Shown here: piece by piece, positions 19,041 to 27,756 of the stretch
Numbering within the stretch: the stretch's first letter is position 1
How the letters are laid out: the number at the start of each line of letters is the position of its first letter
From: Sphingomonas sp. CCH21-G11
GTDB taxonomy: Bacteria > Pseudomonadota > Alphaproteobacteria > Sphingomonadales > Sphingomonadaceae
Length of the DNA stretch: 64,000 bases
Direction: 5' to 3'
Assembly: GCF_001555965.1 (NCBI RefSeq)
Contig: NZ_LSHX01000054.1
Location: 62,001 to 126,000, forward strand
Notes under the pieces: generated by a model
What the model was told of the DNA's origin: nothing
Database searches by the model: none
Seen by the model: only the letters and a program-made list of their open reading frames with translations
Position numbers and translations under genes: made by a program

Positions 19041-19531
19041 TCACGCTCATCCTGGCGCGCGCGCGCAATGGGGTGATCGGGCGCGACAACCGGCTGCCCT
19101 GGCACCTGCCGGCCGACCTCAAGCGGTTCAAGGCGCTGACCATGGGCAAGCCGATGGTGATGGGGCGCAAGACGTTCGAGGGCTTTCCAGCGCCACTGCC
19201 CGGCCGCCGCCATATCGTGCTGACCCGCGATGCAGCCTGGCGGGCCGAAGGCGCGGAGGTGGTGGCGGATGCCGACGCCGCGCTGGCGCTGGCCGGGGAC
19301 GTGCCCGAAATCGCGGTGATCGGCGGGGCGCAGGTCTTTGCCCTGTTCCTGGGCCGCGCCGACCGGGTCGAGTTGACCGAAGTGCATCTGGACGCGGTCG
19401 GCGACGCGGTCGTCCCGCCCCTTGGCCCTGACTGGCGCGAGGTCGCGCGTGTGTCCAACGCCGCAGCCGACGGCCGACCGGCGTTCGATTACGTCACGCT
19501 CGCGCGCGATCCGCCGCCGCCCGCGGCATGA
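19037..19531 (+). CDS. folA: Dihydrofolate reductase
   Basis: 164 residues. It reduces dihydrofolate with NADPH. Motifs: [31 protein letters not shown] (substrate site, WHLPADL with the acidic Asp), [14 protein letters not shown] (NADPH) and [10 protein letters not shown]. The natural beginning of the family coincides with a TTG at 19037 whose last two bases lie in the thyA stop; no ATG or GTG is nearby in this frame. I infer the TTG start and translational coupling to thyA. Confidence 0.94.
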   Translation: MITLILARARNGVIGRDNRLPWHLPADLKRFKALTMGKPMVMGRKTFEGFPAPLPGRRHIVLTRDAAWRAEGAEVVADADAALALAGDVPEIAVIGGAQVFALFLGRADRVELTEVHLDAVGDAVVPPLGPDWREVARVSNAAADGRPAFDYVTLARDPPPPAA

Positions 19532-19583
19532 TCTGCGGACCACGCCCTTTCCCAGCACCGCCCGACCCCCTATAGCCGCGCGC

Positions 19584-20513
19584 ATGGAGCGGCTGGACGG
19601 CGGCTCGGCGGTGCCGGCGGCGTTTCGCGGCGGCATCGTCGCGCTCGGCAATTTCGATGGCTTTCATCTGGGGCACCAGGCAGTGGTGGGCCGCGCGGTC
19701 GCGATGGCACGCGCGGCCGGCCGCCCGGCGATCGTCGCGACCTTCGATCCGCATCCGGTGCGCTATTTCCGGCCCGACGCGCCACCCTTCCGCCTGACCA
19801 CGCTCGACCAGCGCCAGCGACTGTTCGGCGCGGCGGGGGCGGACGCGATGCTGGTCTTCGCCTTCAACGCCGACCTCGCCAGCCTGTCGGCGGCCGAGTT
19901 CGCACAGGCGCGGCTGGTCGAACGGGTCGGTGCGGCGGGGGTGGTGACGGGCGCGGACTTCACCTTCGGCAAGGGGCGCGATGGCGATGTCGATGTGCTG
20001 GCGCGGCTGGGCGATGTGATGGCCTTTGCGACCGCCACCGTCGCCCCGGTCGCCGATGGTGGCGACATCGTGTCGTCGAGCCGGATCCGCGAGGCGCTGA
20101 AGGCCGGCCGCCCGCGCGAGGCCGCCGCGCTGCTCACCCGGCCGTTCGCGATCGAGGGGATGGTGGAGCCGGGGGCGAAACTGGGGCGCGAGCTGGGCTA
20201 TCCGACCGCCAATCTGCGGCTGGGCAGTTACCTGCGGCCCGCGTACGGCATCTATGCGGTGCGCGGGCGGATCGCCGGCGGGCGCGTGCTCGACGGGGTC
20301 GCGAACCTGGGCATCCGGCCGTCCTTCGACCCGCCGATCGAGCTGCTCGAACCCTATTTCTTCGACTTTTCCGGCGATCTCTATGACCAGCGGATCGAAG
20401 TGGAGCTGATCGAGTATCTGCGGCCTGAGGCGAAGTTCGACGATCTGGAGGCGCTAAAGGCCCAGATGGCGCGCGATTGTGACGCGGCGCGTGCGGCTTT
20501 GGCGGTGGAGTGA
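19584..20513 (+). CDS. ribF: Bifunctional riboflavin kinase/FAD synthetase
   Basis: 309 residues. It makes FMN and then FAD from riboflavin. The N-terminal nucleotidyltransferase half has ALGNFDGFHLGH, FDPHPVRYF and SSSRIREALKAGRP; the C-terminal flavokinase half has GRELGYPTANLRL, YGIYAVRG and FFDFSGDLYDQRIEVELIEYLRPE. The frame opens earlier (19422) but the ATG at 19584 gives the family start. It follows folA by 52 bp. Confidence 0.96.
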   Translation: MERLDGGSAVPAAFRGGIVALGNFDGFHLGHQAVVGRAVAMARAAGRPAIVATFDPHPVRYFRPDAPPFRLTTLDQRQRLFGAAGADAMLVFAFNADLASLSAAEFAQARLVERVGAAGVVTGADFTFGKGRDGDVDVLARLGDVMAFATATVAPVADGGDIVSSSRIREALKAGRPREAAALLTRPFAIEGMVEPGAKLGRELGYPTANLRLGSYLRPAYGIYAVRGRIAGGRVLDGVANLGIRPSFDPPIELLEPYFFDFSGDLYDQRIEVELIEYLRPEAKFDDLEALKAQMARDCDAARAALAVE

Positions 20514-20514
20514 A

Positions 20515-20750
20515 TCGCGCGAAGGCGCGAAGGCGCGAAGAGGGTGGTTTTCACGCAGAGGCGCGGAGGACGCGGAGGTGTTTCACAGGCTGCCAGGGTC
20601 CGATGCGATAGCGGCCTTCATTCCTTCTGAGCGGTGCGATTAAGGTCTCGCTGGCGCGAGTCGGTTCCACTCGCACACCGCCTCCGCGCCCTCTGCCCTC
20701 TGCGTGAACCCCCTTTCCCCCTCCCTTTGCGCCGTCGCGCCTTCGCGCGA
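20515..20750. repeat. 236-bp inverted-repeat element in the ribF-ileS gap
   Basis: The 314-bp gap 20514-20827 is mostly this element. Outer arms are a perfect 14-bp inverted repeat (20515-20528 and 20737-20750), with tandem 'gaaggcgc' units at the left end. A second set of arms lies inside: ttcacgcagag (20550-20560) / ctctgcgtgaa (20698-20708) and cgcggagg (20571-20578) / cctccgcg (20681-20688). The 'cacgcagaggcgcggagg' theme is familiar from dispersed proteobacterial repeats. No coding potential is apparent. Confidence 0.65.
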
Positions 20751-20827
20751 ACCAAAATCCTTCCCCTCCCGACCCGAACGAATCGGATTTGTTCCGCCGC
20801 GCCCTATTCGCTAAGGCGCGCTTTCCT

Positions 20828-23800
20828 ATGACCGACACGACCGATCCGAAGCGCGATTATCGCGACACCGTATTCCTGCCGACCACCGACTTTCCGATGA
20901 AGGCGGGGCTTGCGCAGAAGGAGCCCGCGATCCTGGAACGCTGGGCGCGGATCGGCGTCTATGACCGCCTGCGCGAACAACGCGCGGGGCGCGAGCGCTT
21001 CATCCTGCATGATGGCCCCCCCTATGCGAATGGCGACATTCACATGGGCCATGCGATGAACAAGGTGCTGAAGGACATCGTGGTGCGCAGCCAGTCCCTG
21101 CTCGGCAAGGACGCGCCCTATGTGCCCGGCTGGGATTGCCACGGCCTGCCGATCGAATGGAAGATCGAGGAAGCCTATCGCAAGAAGAAGCAGAACAAGG
21201 ACGAGGTGCCGCCGGCCGAATTCCGCGCCGAATGCCGCGCCTATGCCCAGCATTGGGTGGGGGTGCAGGCCGCGCAGTTCCAGCGGCTGGGGGTGATGGG
21301 CGACTGGGCCGACCCGTACCTCACCATGAAGTTCGACGCCGAAGCGACGATCGCGGGCGAATTGCTGAAGTTCGCGGAAAGCGGCCAGCTCTATCGCGGA
21401 GCCAAGCCGGTGATGTGGTCGCCGGTCGAAAAGACCGCGCTGGCCGAAGCCGAGGTCGAATATGAGGATGTGACGTCGACGCAGATCGACGTGGCGTTCG
21501 AGATCGTCGAGGCGCCCAACGCGCCCGAGCTGGTCGGGGCCTATGCGGTGATCTGGACGACGACGCCGTGGACGATCCCGGTGAACCAGGCTTTGGCTTA
21601 TGGGCCGGAGGTTGAGTACTCCGAGCTAGTCGTATGGCCCGCTGACCTCCCGCTTGAGTCGATGTCTCGCGAGGAGAGACTGGCCAATGCAGCCATCTTT
21701 CTCGTTGCCTCGGACCTGATCCCCAGCTTCATCGAGCGGGCATATCTTATCGCCGCGGTCCAGCGGACTTGGCGTGGCTCGCAGCTCGCCGGTGCCGTCG
21801 CCCGTCACCCCATGCACCACCTCGGCGGGTTCTTCGCAAAGCCGCGTCCGCTCCTGCCCGGCGACTTCGTCACGACCGACGCGGGCACGGGGCTGGTCCA
21901 TATGGCCCCCGATCATGGCGAGGACGACTTTGCCCTGTGCAAGGCGCATGGCATCGACCCCGTCTTCGCGGTGATGGACGATGGCCGCTATCGCGACGAC
22001 TGGGCGTGGCTGGGCGGCAGCGACGAGCGGCGGTTGAGCGTCATCAACCCGAAGTTCAACGCGCCCGACGGGCCGATCTGTTCGGACCTGCGTGACGTCG
22101 GCGCATTGCTGTCGGCGGGGCCGTTCCAGCACAGCTACCCGCACAGCTGGCGGTCGAAGGCGCGGGTCATTTTCCGCTGCACGCCGCAATGGTTCATCCC
22201 GATGGACGGGAAACGTGTCTCGACTTCGCTCGACACGAACGGGGTTGAGGGCTCAAGCAATTCCCCGCTCGCTTCGAGCGAAGTCGAGACACGTGTCGCG
22301 GGCGCGGCCGCCGACGAACTGCCCGGCTTCGCCCAGGCGGCGGGGTTCGGGCCGGTCGTCGATCCCGCCGGCAATGCGGCCACCCTCCGCGAACTCGCGC
22401 TCGACGCGATCGACCGCACGCGCTTCGTGCCGGAAAAGGGCCGCAACCGCATCCGCGCGATGGTGGAGGGGCGGCCCGACTGGGTGATCAGCCGCCAGCG
22501 CGCCTGGGGCGTGCCGATCGCGCTCTATGTCAATCGTCACACCGGCGATTATCTGCGCGACCCGGCGGTCAACGCCCGCATCCTGGAGGCGTTTCGCACC
22601 GGCGGGGCGGACGCATGGTATGTCGCCGATCACCAGGCGCTGCTTGGGCCCGACCACGACCTCGCCGATTATGAGGCCGTCACCGACATTCTCGACGTGT
22701 GGTTCGATTCCGGTTCGACCCACAGCTTCGTGATCGAGGCGCGTTATGGCGCGGGCGTGCGCGCCAACCTGTATCTCGAAGGTTCCGATCAGCATCGCGG
22801 CTGGTTCCAGTCGTCGTTGCTGGAAAGCGCGGGCACGCGCGGGCGCGCGCCCTATGACGCGGTGCTGACCCACGGTTTCGCGCTCGACGGCAATGGCCGC
22901 AAGATGTCGAAGTCGCTCGGCAATGTCGTCGACCCGCTGAAGGTGATCGACGAAAGCGGCGCGGACATCCTGCGGCTGTGGGTCGCACAGACCGATTATT
23001 TCGAGGATGTGCGGATCGGCAAGGAAGTGCTGGCCGGCACCGGCGACGCCTATCGCAAGCTGCGCAATACCTTCCGCTACCTGCTCGGCGCGCTCGCCGG
23101 CTTCGACGACTCCGAGCGCGTGGCGGTCGAGCGGATGCCCGAGCTGGAGCGCTATATCCTCAACCGGCTGGGCGTGCTCGATGCCGAGCTGCGCGCGGCG
23201 GCGGAGGCGTACGAGTTCAACCGCTATGCCCGCGCGCTCATTGATTTCGCCAATGAGGACCTGTCGGCGTTCTTCTTCGATATCCGCAAGGACAGCCTGT
23301 ATTGCGATGCGCCGGACAGCATCAAGCGCCGCGCGTGCCGCACCGTGCTCGACATCCTGTTCCACGCATTGGTCCGCTATGCCGCGCCGATCCTGTGCTT
23401 CACCGCCGAGGAAGTGTGGCAGGCGCGCTTCCCGAGCGACGACGGCTCGGTCCATTTCCTCGAATGGCCCGAACTGCCCGCGTTGCCCGGCGACGATGCG
23501 ATCGGGACCAACTGGGCCGATGTCCGTCGCCTGCGCGAACAGGTGACCGAGGCGATCGAACCCTATCGCCGTGACAAGCTGATCCGCTCCAGCCTGGAAG
23601 CCGACGTGACCGTCCCGGACCTGCCGCTGCCCGCGGACGAACTGGCCGAGCTTTTCATCGTCGCCGCGGTCCGTAAAGCCGACGGGCCGATCACCGTCGC
23701 CCGCACGGCGCATCACAAATGCGGCCGCTGCTGGCGGCTGTTGCCCGAAGTGACGCAGGATGGCGCGTTGTGCGATCGCTGCGCCGGGGTGCTGGCGTGA
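20828..23800 (+). CDS. ileS: Isoleucyl-tRNA synthetase
   Basis: 990 residues. It charges tRNA-Ile. HIGH motif as DIHMGH (PPYANGDIHMGHAMNKVLKD), the CP1 editing domain in the middle (WTTTPWTIPVNQALAYGP), KMSKS as GRKMSKSLGN (about residue 697) and a C-terminal zinc finger CGRC...CDRC. The start ATG at 20828 matches the family. Two oddities: a patch of unusual codon use at about 21,600-21,780 in the editing domain, and a roughly 60-residue extra segment after CTPQWFIPMD containing a DNA palindrome. Overlaps lspA by one base. Confidence 0.95.
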   Translation: MTDTTDPKRDYRDTVFLPTTDFPMKAGLAQKEPAILERWARIGVYDRLREQRAGRERFILHDGPPYANGDIHMGHAMNKVLKDIVVRSQSLLGKDAPYVPGWDCHGLPIEWKIEEAYRKKKQNKDEVPPAEFRAECRAYAQHWVGVQAAQFQRLGVMGDWADPYLTMKFDAEATIAGELLKFAESGQLYRGAKPVMWSPVEKTALAEAEVEYEDVTSTQIDVAFEIVEAPNAPELVGAYAVIWTTTPWTIPVNQALAYGPEVEYSELVVWPADLPLESMSREERLANAAIFLVASDLIPSFIERAYLIAAVQRTWRGSQLAGAVARHPMHHLGGFFAKPRPLLPGDFVTTDAGTGLVHMAPDHGEDDFALCKAHGIDPVFAVMDDGRYRDDWAWLGGSDERRLSVINPKFNAPDGPICSDLRDVGALLSAGPFQHSYPHSWRSKARVIFRCTPQWFIPMDGKRVSTSLDTNGVEGSSNSPLASSEVETRVAGAAADELPGFAQAAGFGPVVDPAGNAATLRELALDAIDRTRFVPEKGRNRIRAMVEGRPDWVISRQRAWGVPIALYVNRHTGDYLRDPAVNARILEAFRTGGADAWYVADHQALLGPDHDLADYEAVTDILDVWFDSGSTHSFVIEARYGAGVRANLYLEGSDQHRGWFQSSLLESAGTRGRAPYDAVLTHGFALDGNGRKMSKSLGNVVDPLKVIDESGADILRLWVAQTDYFEDVRIGKEVLAGTGDAYRKLRNTFRYLLGALAGFDDSERVAVERMPELERYILNRLGVLDAELRAAAEAYEFNRYARALIDFANEDLSAFFFDIRKDSLYCDAPDSIKRRACRTVLDILFHALVRYAAPILCFTAEEVWQARFPSDDGSVHFLEWPELPALPGDDAIGTNWADVRRLREQVTEAIEPYRRDKLIRSSLEADVTVPDLPLPADELAELFIVAAVRKADGPITVARTAHHKCGRCWRLLPEVTQDGALCDRCAGVLA
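22213..22294. repeat. Palindromic element inserted in frame within ileS
   Basis: Perfect 20-bp inverted repeat, arms 22213-22232 and 22275-22294, separated by 42 bases, inside the ileS coding frame. It is read as KRVSTSLDTNGVEGSSNSPLASSEVETRV, which has no counterpart in the family. The frame stays open across it. The composition (acgtgtctcgacttcgctcg) matches the style of sphingomonad intergenic repeats. Confidence 0.75.
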
Positions 23801-24309
23801 TGTTGCCGGTGCGTCGCCTCGCGCTCATGGTGGCCGCTGCGGTCGTCATCGTCGATCAGCTGGTCAAATATTGGGTGACAGGGCCGCTGGGCCTCGATCA
23901 TCTCGGCGCGGCGATTCCGGTCGTGCCGATCTTCACTTTGCGCTTCGTCGCCAATGACGGCGTGTCGCTCGGCCTGTTCCAGGCGCAAAGCGACATGGCG
24001 CGCTGGTTGCTGGTGCTGATGACCGGGGCGATCGCTTCGGGCGTCGCGTTCTGGATCTTCCGCGAGCGCAACCGCTGGGACCTGATCGCGCTCGGTCTGG
24101 TGCTGGGCGGCGCGGTCGGCAACATCATCGACCGGGTGCGGCTGGGCTATGTCATCGACTATGCCGACCTGCATTTCGGCGAGTGGAGCCCGTTTTTGGT
24201 CTTCAATGTCGCCGATGCCGCGATTAGCATCGGCGTCGCGATCCTGTTGCTGCGCGCGTTGCTGGTGCGCGAGCCGAAAGCGGCGCCCGGTGGCGCCGAT
24301 GATGAATAG
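23800..24309 (+). CDS. lspA: Lipoprotein signal peptidase
   Basis: 169 residues, four membrane helices. It cleaves the signal peptide of prolipoproteins just before the lipidated Cys. The two catalytic aspartates are in GNIIDRVRLGYVIDY and VFNVADAAISIG; the FVANDGVSLG loop is also present. Start ATG at 23800 overlaps the ileS stop (TGATG), the common ileS-lspA arrangement. The gene just downstream encodes a lipoprotein that would be a substrate. Confidence 0.95.
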   Translation: MLPVRRLALMVAAAVVIVDQLVKYWVTGPLGLDHLGAAIPVVPIFTLRFVANDGVSLGLFQAQSDMARWLLVLMTGAIASGVAFWIFRERNRWDLIALGLVLGGAVGNIIDRVRLGYVIDYADLHFGEWSPFLVFNVADAAISIGVAILLLRALLVREPKAAPGGADDE

Positions 24310-24325
24310 TCCGTGGAGAAACCGA

Positions 24326-24754
24326 ATGCGTAAGCGTGCCGTCCCCGCCTTTCTGCCGGCGCTTTTGTCTGGCGGCCTGATTCTGTCGCTCGGTGCCTGC
24401 GGGTCTTCCGGGCTGAACCGCGAGCGTCCCGATGAATTCGCGGTCGCGCGTCAGGCGCCGCTGGTCATCCCGCCCGATTATTCGCTGGTCCCGCCCCAGC
24501 CCGGTGTCGCCCGGCCGCAGGACAACAGCCCGGCCAGCCAGGCGCTCGACGCGCTGTTCGGTGGCGAGGCACCGCGCAGCGAGACCGAGCGCGCGGCCCT
24601 GCGCGAAGCGGGCGCGGACACCGCCGATGCCGGGGTGCGGTCGGCGGTCGGCGACCCGTCGACGCTGGTCCTCAACAAGGGGCCGACGACGCGCGACATC
24701 ATCGCCGCACCCGAAGGCGACGGCCAGACCGCGCGCGTCGCGATCGGCGGCTGA
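24326..24754 (+). CDS. DUF3035 lipoprotein
   Basis: 142 residues with a lipoprotein signal (LISG-type hydrophobic run, lipobox LGAC at about residue 25) and a proline-rich motif RQAPLVIPPDYSLVPP characteristic of DUF3035. Function unknown. A GGAGA Shine-Dalgarno lies at 24315-24319, and it follows lspA by 16 bp, so it is most likely the third gene of the ileS operon. Confidence 0.83.
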   Translation: MRKRAVPAFLPALLSGGLILSLGACGSSGLNRERPDEFAVARQAPLVIPPDYSLVPPQPGVARPQDNSPASQALDALFGGEAPRSETERAALREAGADTADAGVRSAVGDPSTLVLNKGPTTRDIIAAPEGDGQTARVAIGG

Positions 24755-24820
24755 GCAGGTCAAGAATTGGCGGGGAGGGGCCGCGCGAGATCATCGCAGC
24801 CCCGTCCCGTACCGTTGTGA

Positions 24821-25669
24821 TCAGAAGGACTTGCTGATCGAGAATACGACGGTCGCATCGGCGATCGATCCGACGCCGTCATTGCCCTCCGAAAAATTCG
24901 GCTGGAGGTACAGCGACTCGCCGTTGGAAATGTCGGTATCGACATAGGCGATGCCGAGCGTCAGGCCCGCAACGACCACGTCCGCACCCAGCGACCAGTC
25001 GACATAGCTGCCGGTCGGCGCCACGCTGGTGCCGTTGGGGCCGAGGCCGGGATTGCCGTCCGAGGCGCCGATATGCGCCTTCAGCGTGACCGGCGTGTTG
25101 GGGATGCCGACCGCGGCATCGCCGGAGACATAGAAATTGTCTTCCTTGTCGCCCGGATCGTCGGGCAGGCCCGCCGCCGACGCCGCGCCGGTGAAGAACA
25201 CATTGCCCAGGGCGCGCTGGCTGGGCGCATAGGCGACGCCCGCGGTGAGCGAAACCGGACCGACCGTGCCCGACAGCTTTGCATAAAGTTCAGCGAAGTC
25301 GGTGGTGTCGGCACCGCCGGGATACATGTACCACACAAGGCCGGCGTCCAGCGTGCCACCGCCGCCGACCGGCAGCTTGTAGCCCGCAAACAGGTCGAGT
25401 TCGGTGTTCGACCCGCCAAAGGTGCCCCATCCGGCCAGGTTCGACCCCCAGAAGCCGCCATAGAGGCCGCTTTCATGGTTGAGCGTCACGCCGCCCTGCA
25501 CCGCGATTTCCTTGTCGGTCTGCGAAACACCGCGAAAGCGATAATCGGTGAACAGGCCGACGCTGCCCGAGACGGTGACGGGGGGTGCGGGTTCGGTTTC
25601 GTCCTGAGCTAACGCGGGAGTTGCCGCGGTGAGCGCGAGCGCACCGGCCAGAAGTGTCGAGAAACGCAT
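24821..25669 (-). CDS. TorF-family putative porin
   Basis: 282 residues. Signal peptide (AGALALTAATPALA), then an outer-membrane beta-barrel with alternating hydrophobic strands: VSGSVGLFTDYRFRGVSQTDKEIAVQGGVTLNHESGLYGGFWGSN, typical of the TorF/TIGR02001 family, and a C-terminal aromatic residue (VFSISKSF). Members are predicted porins, substrate unknown. An AAAGGA Shine-Dalgarno precedes the ATG. Monocistronic; its stop faces the DUF3035 gene. Confidence 0.87.
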   Translation of the reverse strand: MRFSTLLAGALALTAATPALAQDETEPAPPVTVSGSVGLFTDYRFRGVSQTDKEIAVQGGVTLNHESGLYGGFWGSNLAGWGTFGGSNTELDLFAGYKLPVGGGGTLDAGLVWYMYPGGADTTDFAELYAKLSGTVGPVSLTAGVAYAPSQRALGNVFFTGAASAAGLPDDPGDKEDNFYVSGDAAVGIPNTPVTLKAHIGASDGNPGLGPNGTSVAPTGSYVDWSLGADVVVAGLTLGIAYVDTDISNGESLYLQPNFSEGNDGVGSIADATVVFSISKSF

Positions 25670-25876
25670 CGTGTTTTTCCTTTATGAAGACGATGGTTCC
25701 GCCTGCGCCGCGCCCCGCCAGGTCTGTTTGAATGGAGTCAATGCTCCGCATGGTCCGGCCGCAACGCAACAAGATTGCACGCTACCGCAGCTGCGAGCAA
25801 TAACGCGCAAGGTCAAAATAATGCGATTGCGAAATGCTGTTGCAGTGCAGCAACACATTCCCGCGGATGCGACGGG

Positions 25877-26341
25877 TCAGTCGATCGCGACGACCGCGTC
25901 GATTTCGACGACGACGCCCAGCGGCAATGCCGGCACGCCGACGGCACTGCGGGCATGGCGCCCGGCGTCGCCGAACAGGGACACCATCAGTTCGGAGGCG
26001 CCGTTGGCGACCTTGGGCTGATCGGTGAAGTCGGCGGCGCTGTTGACGAACACCCCGAGCTTGACGACGCGGCGGACGCGGCCGAGGTCGCCGAGCGCCG
26101 CCTTCAACTGCGCGAGGATCATCAGCGCGCAACGCTGGGCGGCCGCCTGGGCATAATCGAGGTCGCGATTCTCGCCGGCGCGGCCCTTCATCAGCTCGCC
26201 GCCGGCGTCGAACGGGACCTGGCCCGACACATGGGCGAGGCCGCCCGCGACGACCACCGGGACATAGGCCGCGACGGGCGCGGCAGCGGCGGGCAGATCA
26301 AGGCCGAGTTCGGCCAGCTTCGCTTCGATCGGATCGCTCAT
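25877..26341 (-). CDS. RidA family protein
   Basis: 154 residues of the YjgF/YER057c/UK114 family, which deaminate reactive enamine/imine intermediates. Signature parts: AGGLAHVSGQVPFDAGGELMKGRAGE, DLGRVRRVVKLGVFVNSAADF and HARSAVGVPALPLGVVVEIDAVVAI; the arginine of the active site is in ARSAVGV. The frame is open to 26419, but the ATG at 26341 starts at the usual family beginning. Thirty-two bases follow the HAD gene on the same strand. Confidence 0.9.
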   Translation of the reverse strand: MSDPIEAKLAELGLDLPAAAAPVAAYVPVVVAGGLAHVSGQVPFDAGGELMKGRAGENRDLDYAQAAAQRCALMILAQLKAALGDLGRVRRVVKLGVFVNSAADFTDQPKVANGASELMVSLFGDAGRHARSAVGVPALPLGVVVEIDAVVAID

Positions 26342-26373
26342 GGCCCGAGCCAAATCATCCCCGGCTGCCAGCG

Positions 26374-26997
26374 TCAAGCCGAAGCCGGCTGTCCGTGCGC
26401 AAAACGATCGGCGATCCATGCCCGTGCCTCCTGCCAGTCGTCGATGCGCGCGTGCGCCGCCGGCGCCGCCGGGATCGCGCGCGCCAGCACCGGCTCCGCG
26501 ACCATGTGCAGCCGGTGGACCTCCGGCGCGTGGCGGGCGACCGAATCATGGTGGACGCCAAGGTCGTCGACGAAAACCGTGACCGGCGCGCGATATTCCG
26601 CGACCAGCGCGGCGACCGGCCCGCCCTTGCCGCCCTGGTTGCATTCGACGCGATGGGCGATGCCGTGGGCGGCGAGCTGTTCGATTCGATGGGGGCGGCA
26701 GTTATCGGCAAGGTTGGTGAGGATGACGATGTCGGCATCCCTTGCCAGAGCAGTCAGCGCGTCGAGCGCGCCGGGCACCAGCGTCTGCCTGGCCATCTGG
26801 GCGGGAAAGAAGCCGTCGAGATAGGTCCATATTTCGCCCGGCGCGACCGGTTCGCCGTCGCGGCGACGCAGCGATTGGGCGAAGTTGCCGTTCGCAAGGT
26901 CGAGATCGATCGCGTGATCCTCGGCAAGCCAGCTGCCGAAATGGCGGACCATGTGCAAAAGCACCTCGTCGCAGTCGCAGATCAGCAGGGGCCGCAT
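26374..26997 (-). CDS. HAD family hydrolase
   Basis: 207 residues from the ATG at 26997. HAD motif I is DCDEV (LLICDCDEVLLHM, nucleophile Asp), motif II ILTNLADN and motif IV FVDDLGVHHDSV; a C1-type cap lies between. Likely a phosphatase of unknown substrate. The ATG overlaps the end of the DUF3572 gene by 16 bp, so the three genes DUF3572-HAD-ridA appear to be one operon divergent from divK. Confidence 0.82.
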   Translation of the reverse strand: MRPLLICDCDEVLLHMVRHFGSWLAEDHAIDLDLANGNFAQSLRRRDGEPVAPGEIWTYLDGFFPAQMARQTLVPGALDALTALARDADIVILTNLADNCRPHRIEQLAAHGIAHRVECNQGGKGGPVAALVAEYRAPVTVFVDDLGVHHDSVARHAPEVHRLHMVAEPVLARAIPAAPAAHARIDDWQEARAWIADRFAHGQPASA

Positions 26998-27272
26998 GAC
27001 GACTCCAGCAGGTCGCGCGCACGCACCAGGGCGGGCGGGTCGATCGCCAATGCGGTCGCGCACGCGACCAGGTCGGGTTCATGCGCGGCGATATGGTCGA
27101 TGACGGCGCGCAGGATGACCGGATCGCCGGCACGCGCACGCAACGTCGCGACATCCAGCCCGGTCAGCGCCAGGAAGCGTTCGGCGCGCGCGGGTTCGCC
27201 GATCAGCCAGCCCAGCGCCCGAAGCGCGAGCAGCTCGGCGTCATCGGCAGCATTTGTCACATCGTGCATCAT
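26982..27272 (-). CDS. DUF3572 family protein
   Basis: 96 residues, all helical, cytoplasmic. The segment LLALRALGWLIGEPARAERFLALTGLDVATLRARAGDPVILRAVIDHIAAHEPDLVA is the DUF3572 pattern found almost only in alphaproteobacteria. Function unknown. It is divergent from divK with 37 bp between start codons, an association that suggests shared control with the cell-cycle regulator. Confidence 0.82.
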   Translation of the reverse strand: MMHDVTNAADDAELLALRALGWLIGEPARAERFLALTGLDVATLRARAGDPVILRAVIDHIAAHEPDLVACATALAIDPPALVRARDLLESSCGPC

Positions 27273-27309
27273 CGCTTAAGGATTCGCTCCAACCGGACGG
27301 GATACGCGC

Positions 27310-27672
27310 GTGACAAAACGGGTGCTCGTTGTCGAGGACAACGAACTCAACCTCAAGCTGTTTTGCGATTTGTTGCGTGCCCACGGGTTCGTCGCGGAGC
27401 CGATCCGCGACGGGCGGGAGGCGATGGTCCGCGCGCAGCAGTTCGACCCGCATCTGGTGATCATGGACATCCAGATGCCGCATGTGACCGGGCTGGAACT
27501 GATCACGCTGATGCGCGCCGACCCCGAGCTCGCGCAGGTGCCGATCATGGCGGTCACCGCCTATTCGGGGCGCGAGGACGAGGAGCGTATCCGCGCGGCC
27601 GGCGCCAGCGCCTATGTGTCCAAGCCGATTTCGCTCGCCCGCTTCATCGAGGAGGTCCGTCAGCTGCTGTGA
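27310..27672 (+). CDS. divK: Response regulator DivK
   Basis: 120 residues, a single receiver domain with no output domain. Acidic pocket VEDNE, phosphoacceptor Asp in VIMDIQMP (about residue 53), Thr in AVTAYSG and Lys in VSKPIS. In Caulobacter DivK is the single-domain regulator phosphorylated by DivJ and PleC that controls the CtrA pathway and polarity. Start GTG at 27310. No pleD gene follows, unlike in Caulobacter. Confidence 0.9.
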   Translation: MTKRVLVVEDNELNLKLFCDLLRAHGFVAEPIRDGREAMVRAQQFDPHLVIMDIQMPHVTGLELITLMRADPELAQVPIMAVTAYSGREDEERIRAAGASAYVSKPISLARFIEEVRQLL

Positions 27673-27695
27673 TGGTCGGCCATCGTTCGTATGGC

Positions 27696-27738
27696 TTGCC
27701 CGTTCACGCATGCCGGGATATGTATCCACTGGACACAT
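27696..27738 (+). promoter_or_regulatory. Promoter with 19-bp palindromic operator for the thioesterase-TetR operon
   Basis: ATGTATCCACTGGACACAT at 27720-27738 is a 9+1+9 palindrome with one mismatch between half-sites. A weak -35 (ttgccc, 27696-27701) and -10 (tatgta, 27719-27724, 17-bp spacer) overlap it. The Shine-Dalgarno GGGAGGAGG follows at 27742-27750. The second gene of this operon is a TetR regulator, so autorepression through this site is the natural reading. Confidence 0.6.
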
Positions 27739-27756
27739 GAGCGGGAGGAGGCGGCG

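Noticed and set aside
25826..25853. Small palindrome tgttgc/gcaaca near 25835 as an NtrC or sigma-54 site for the porin
   Set aside because: The spacing and bases do not fit TGCACC-N5-GGTGCA or a -24/-12 promoter, so I do not call a regulatory site.
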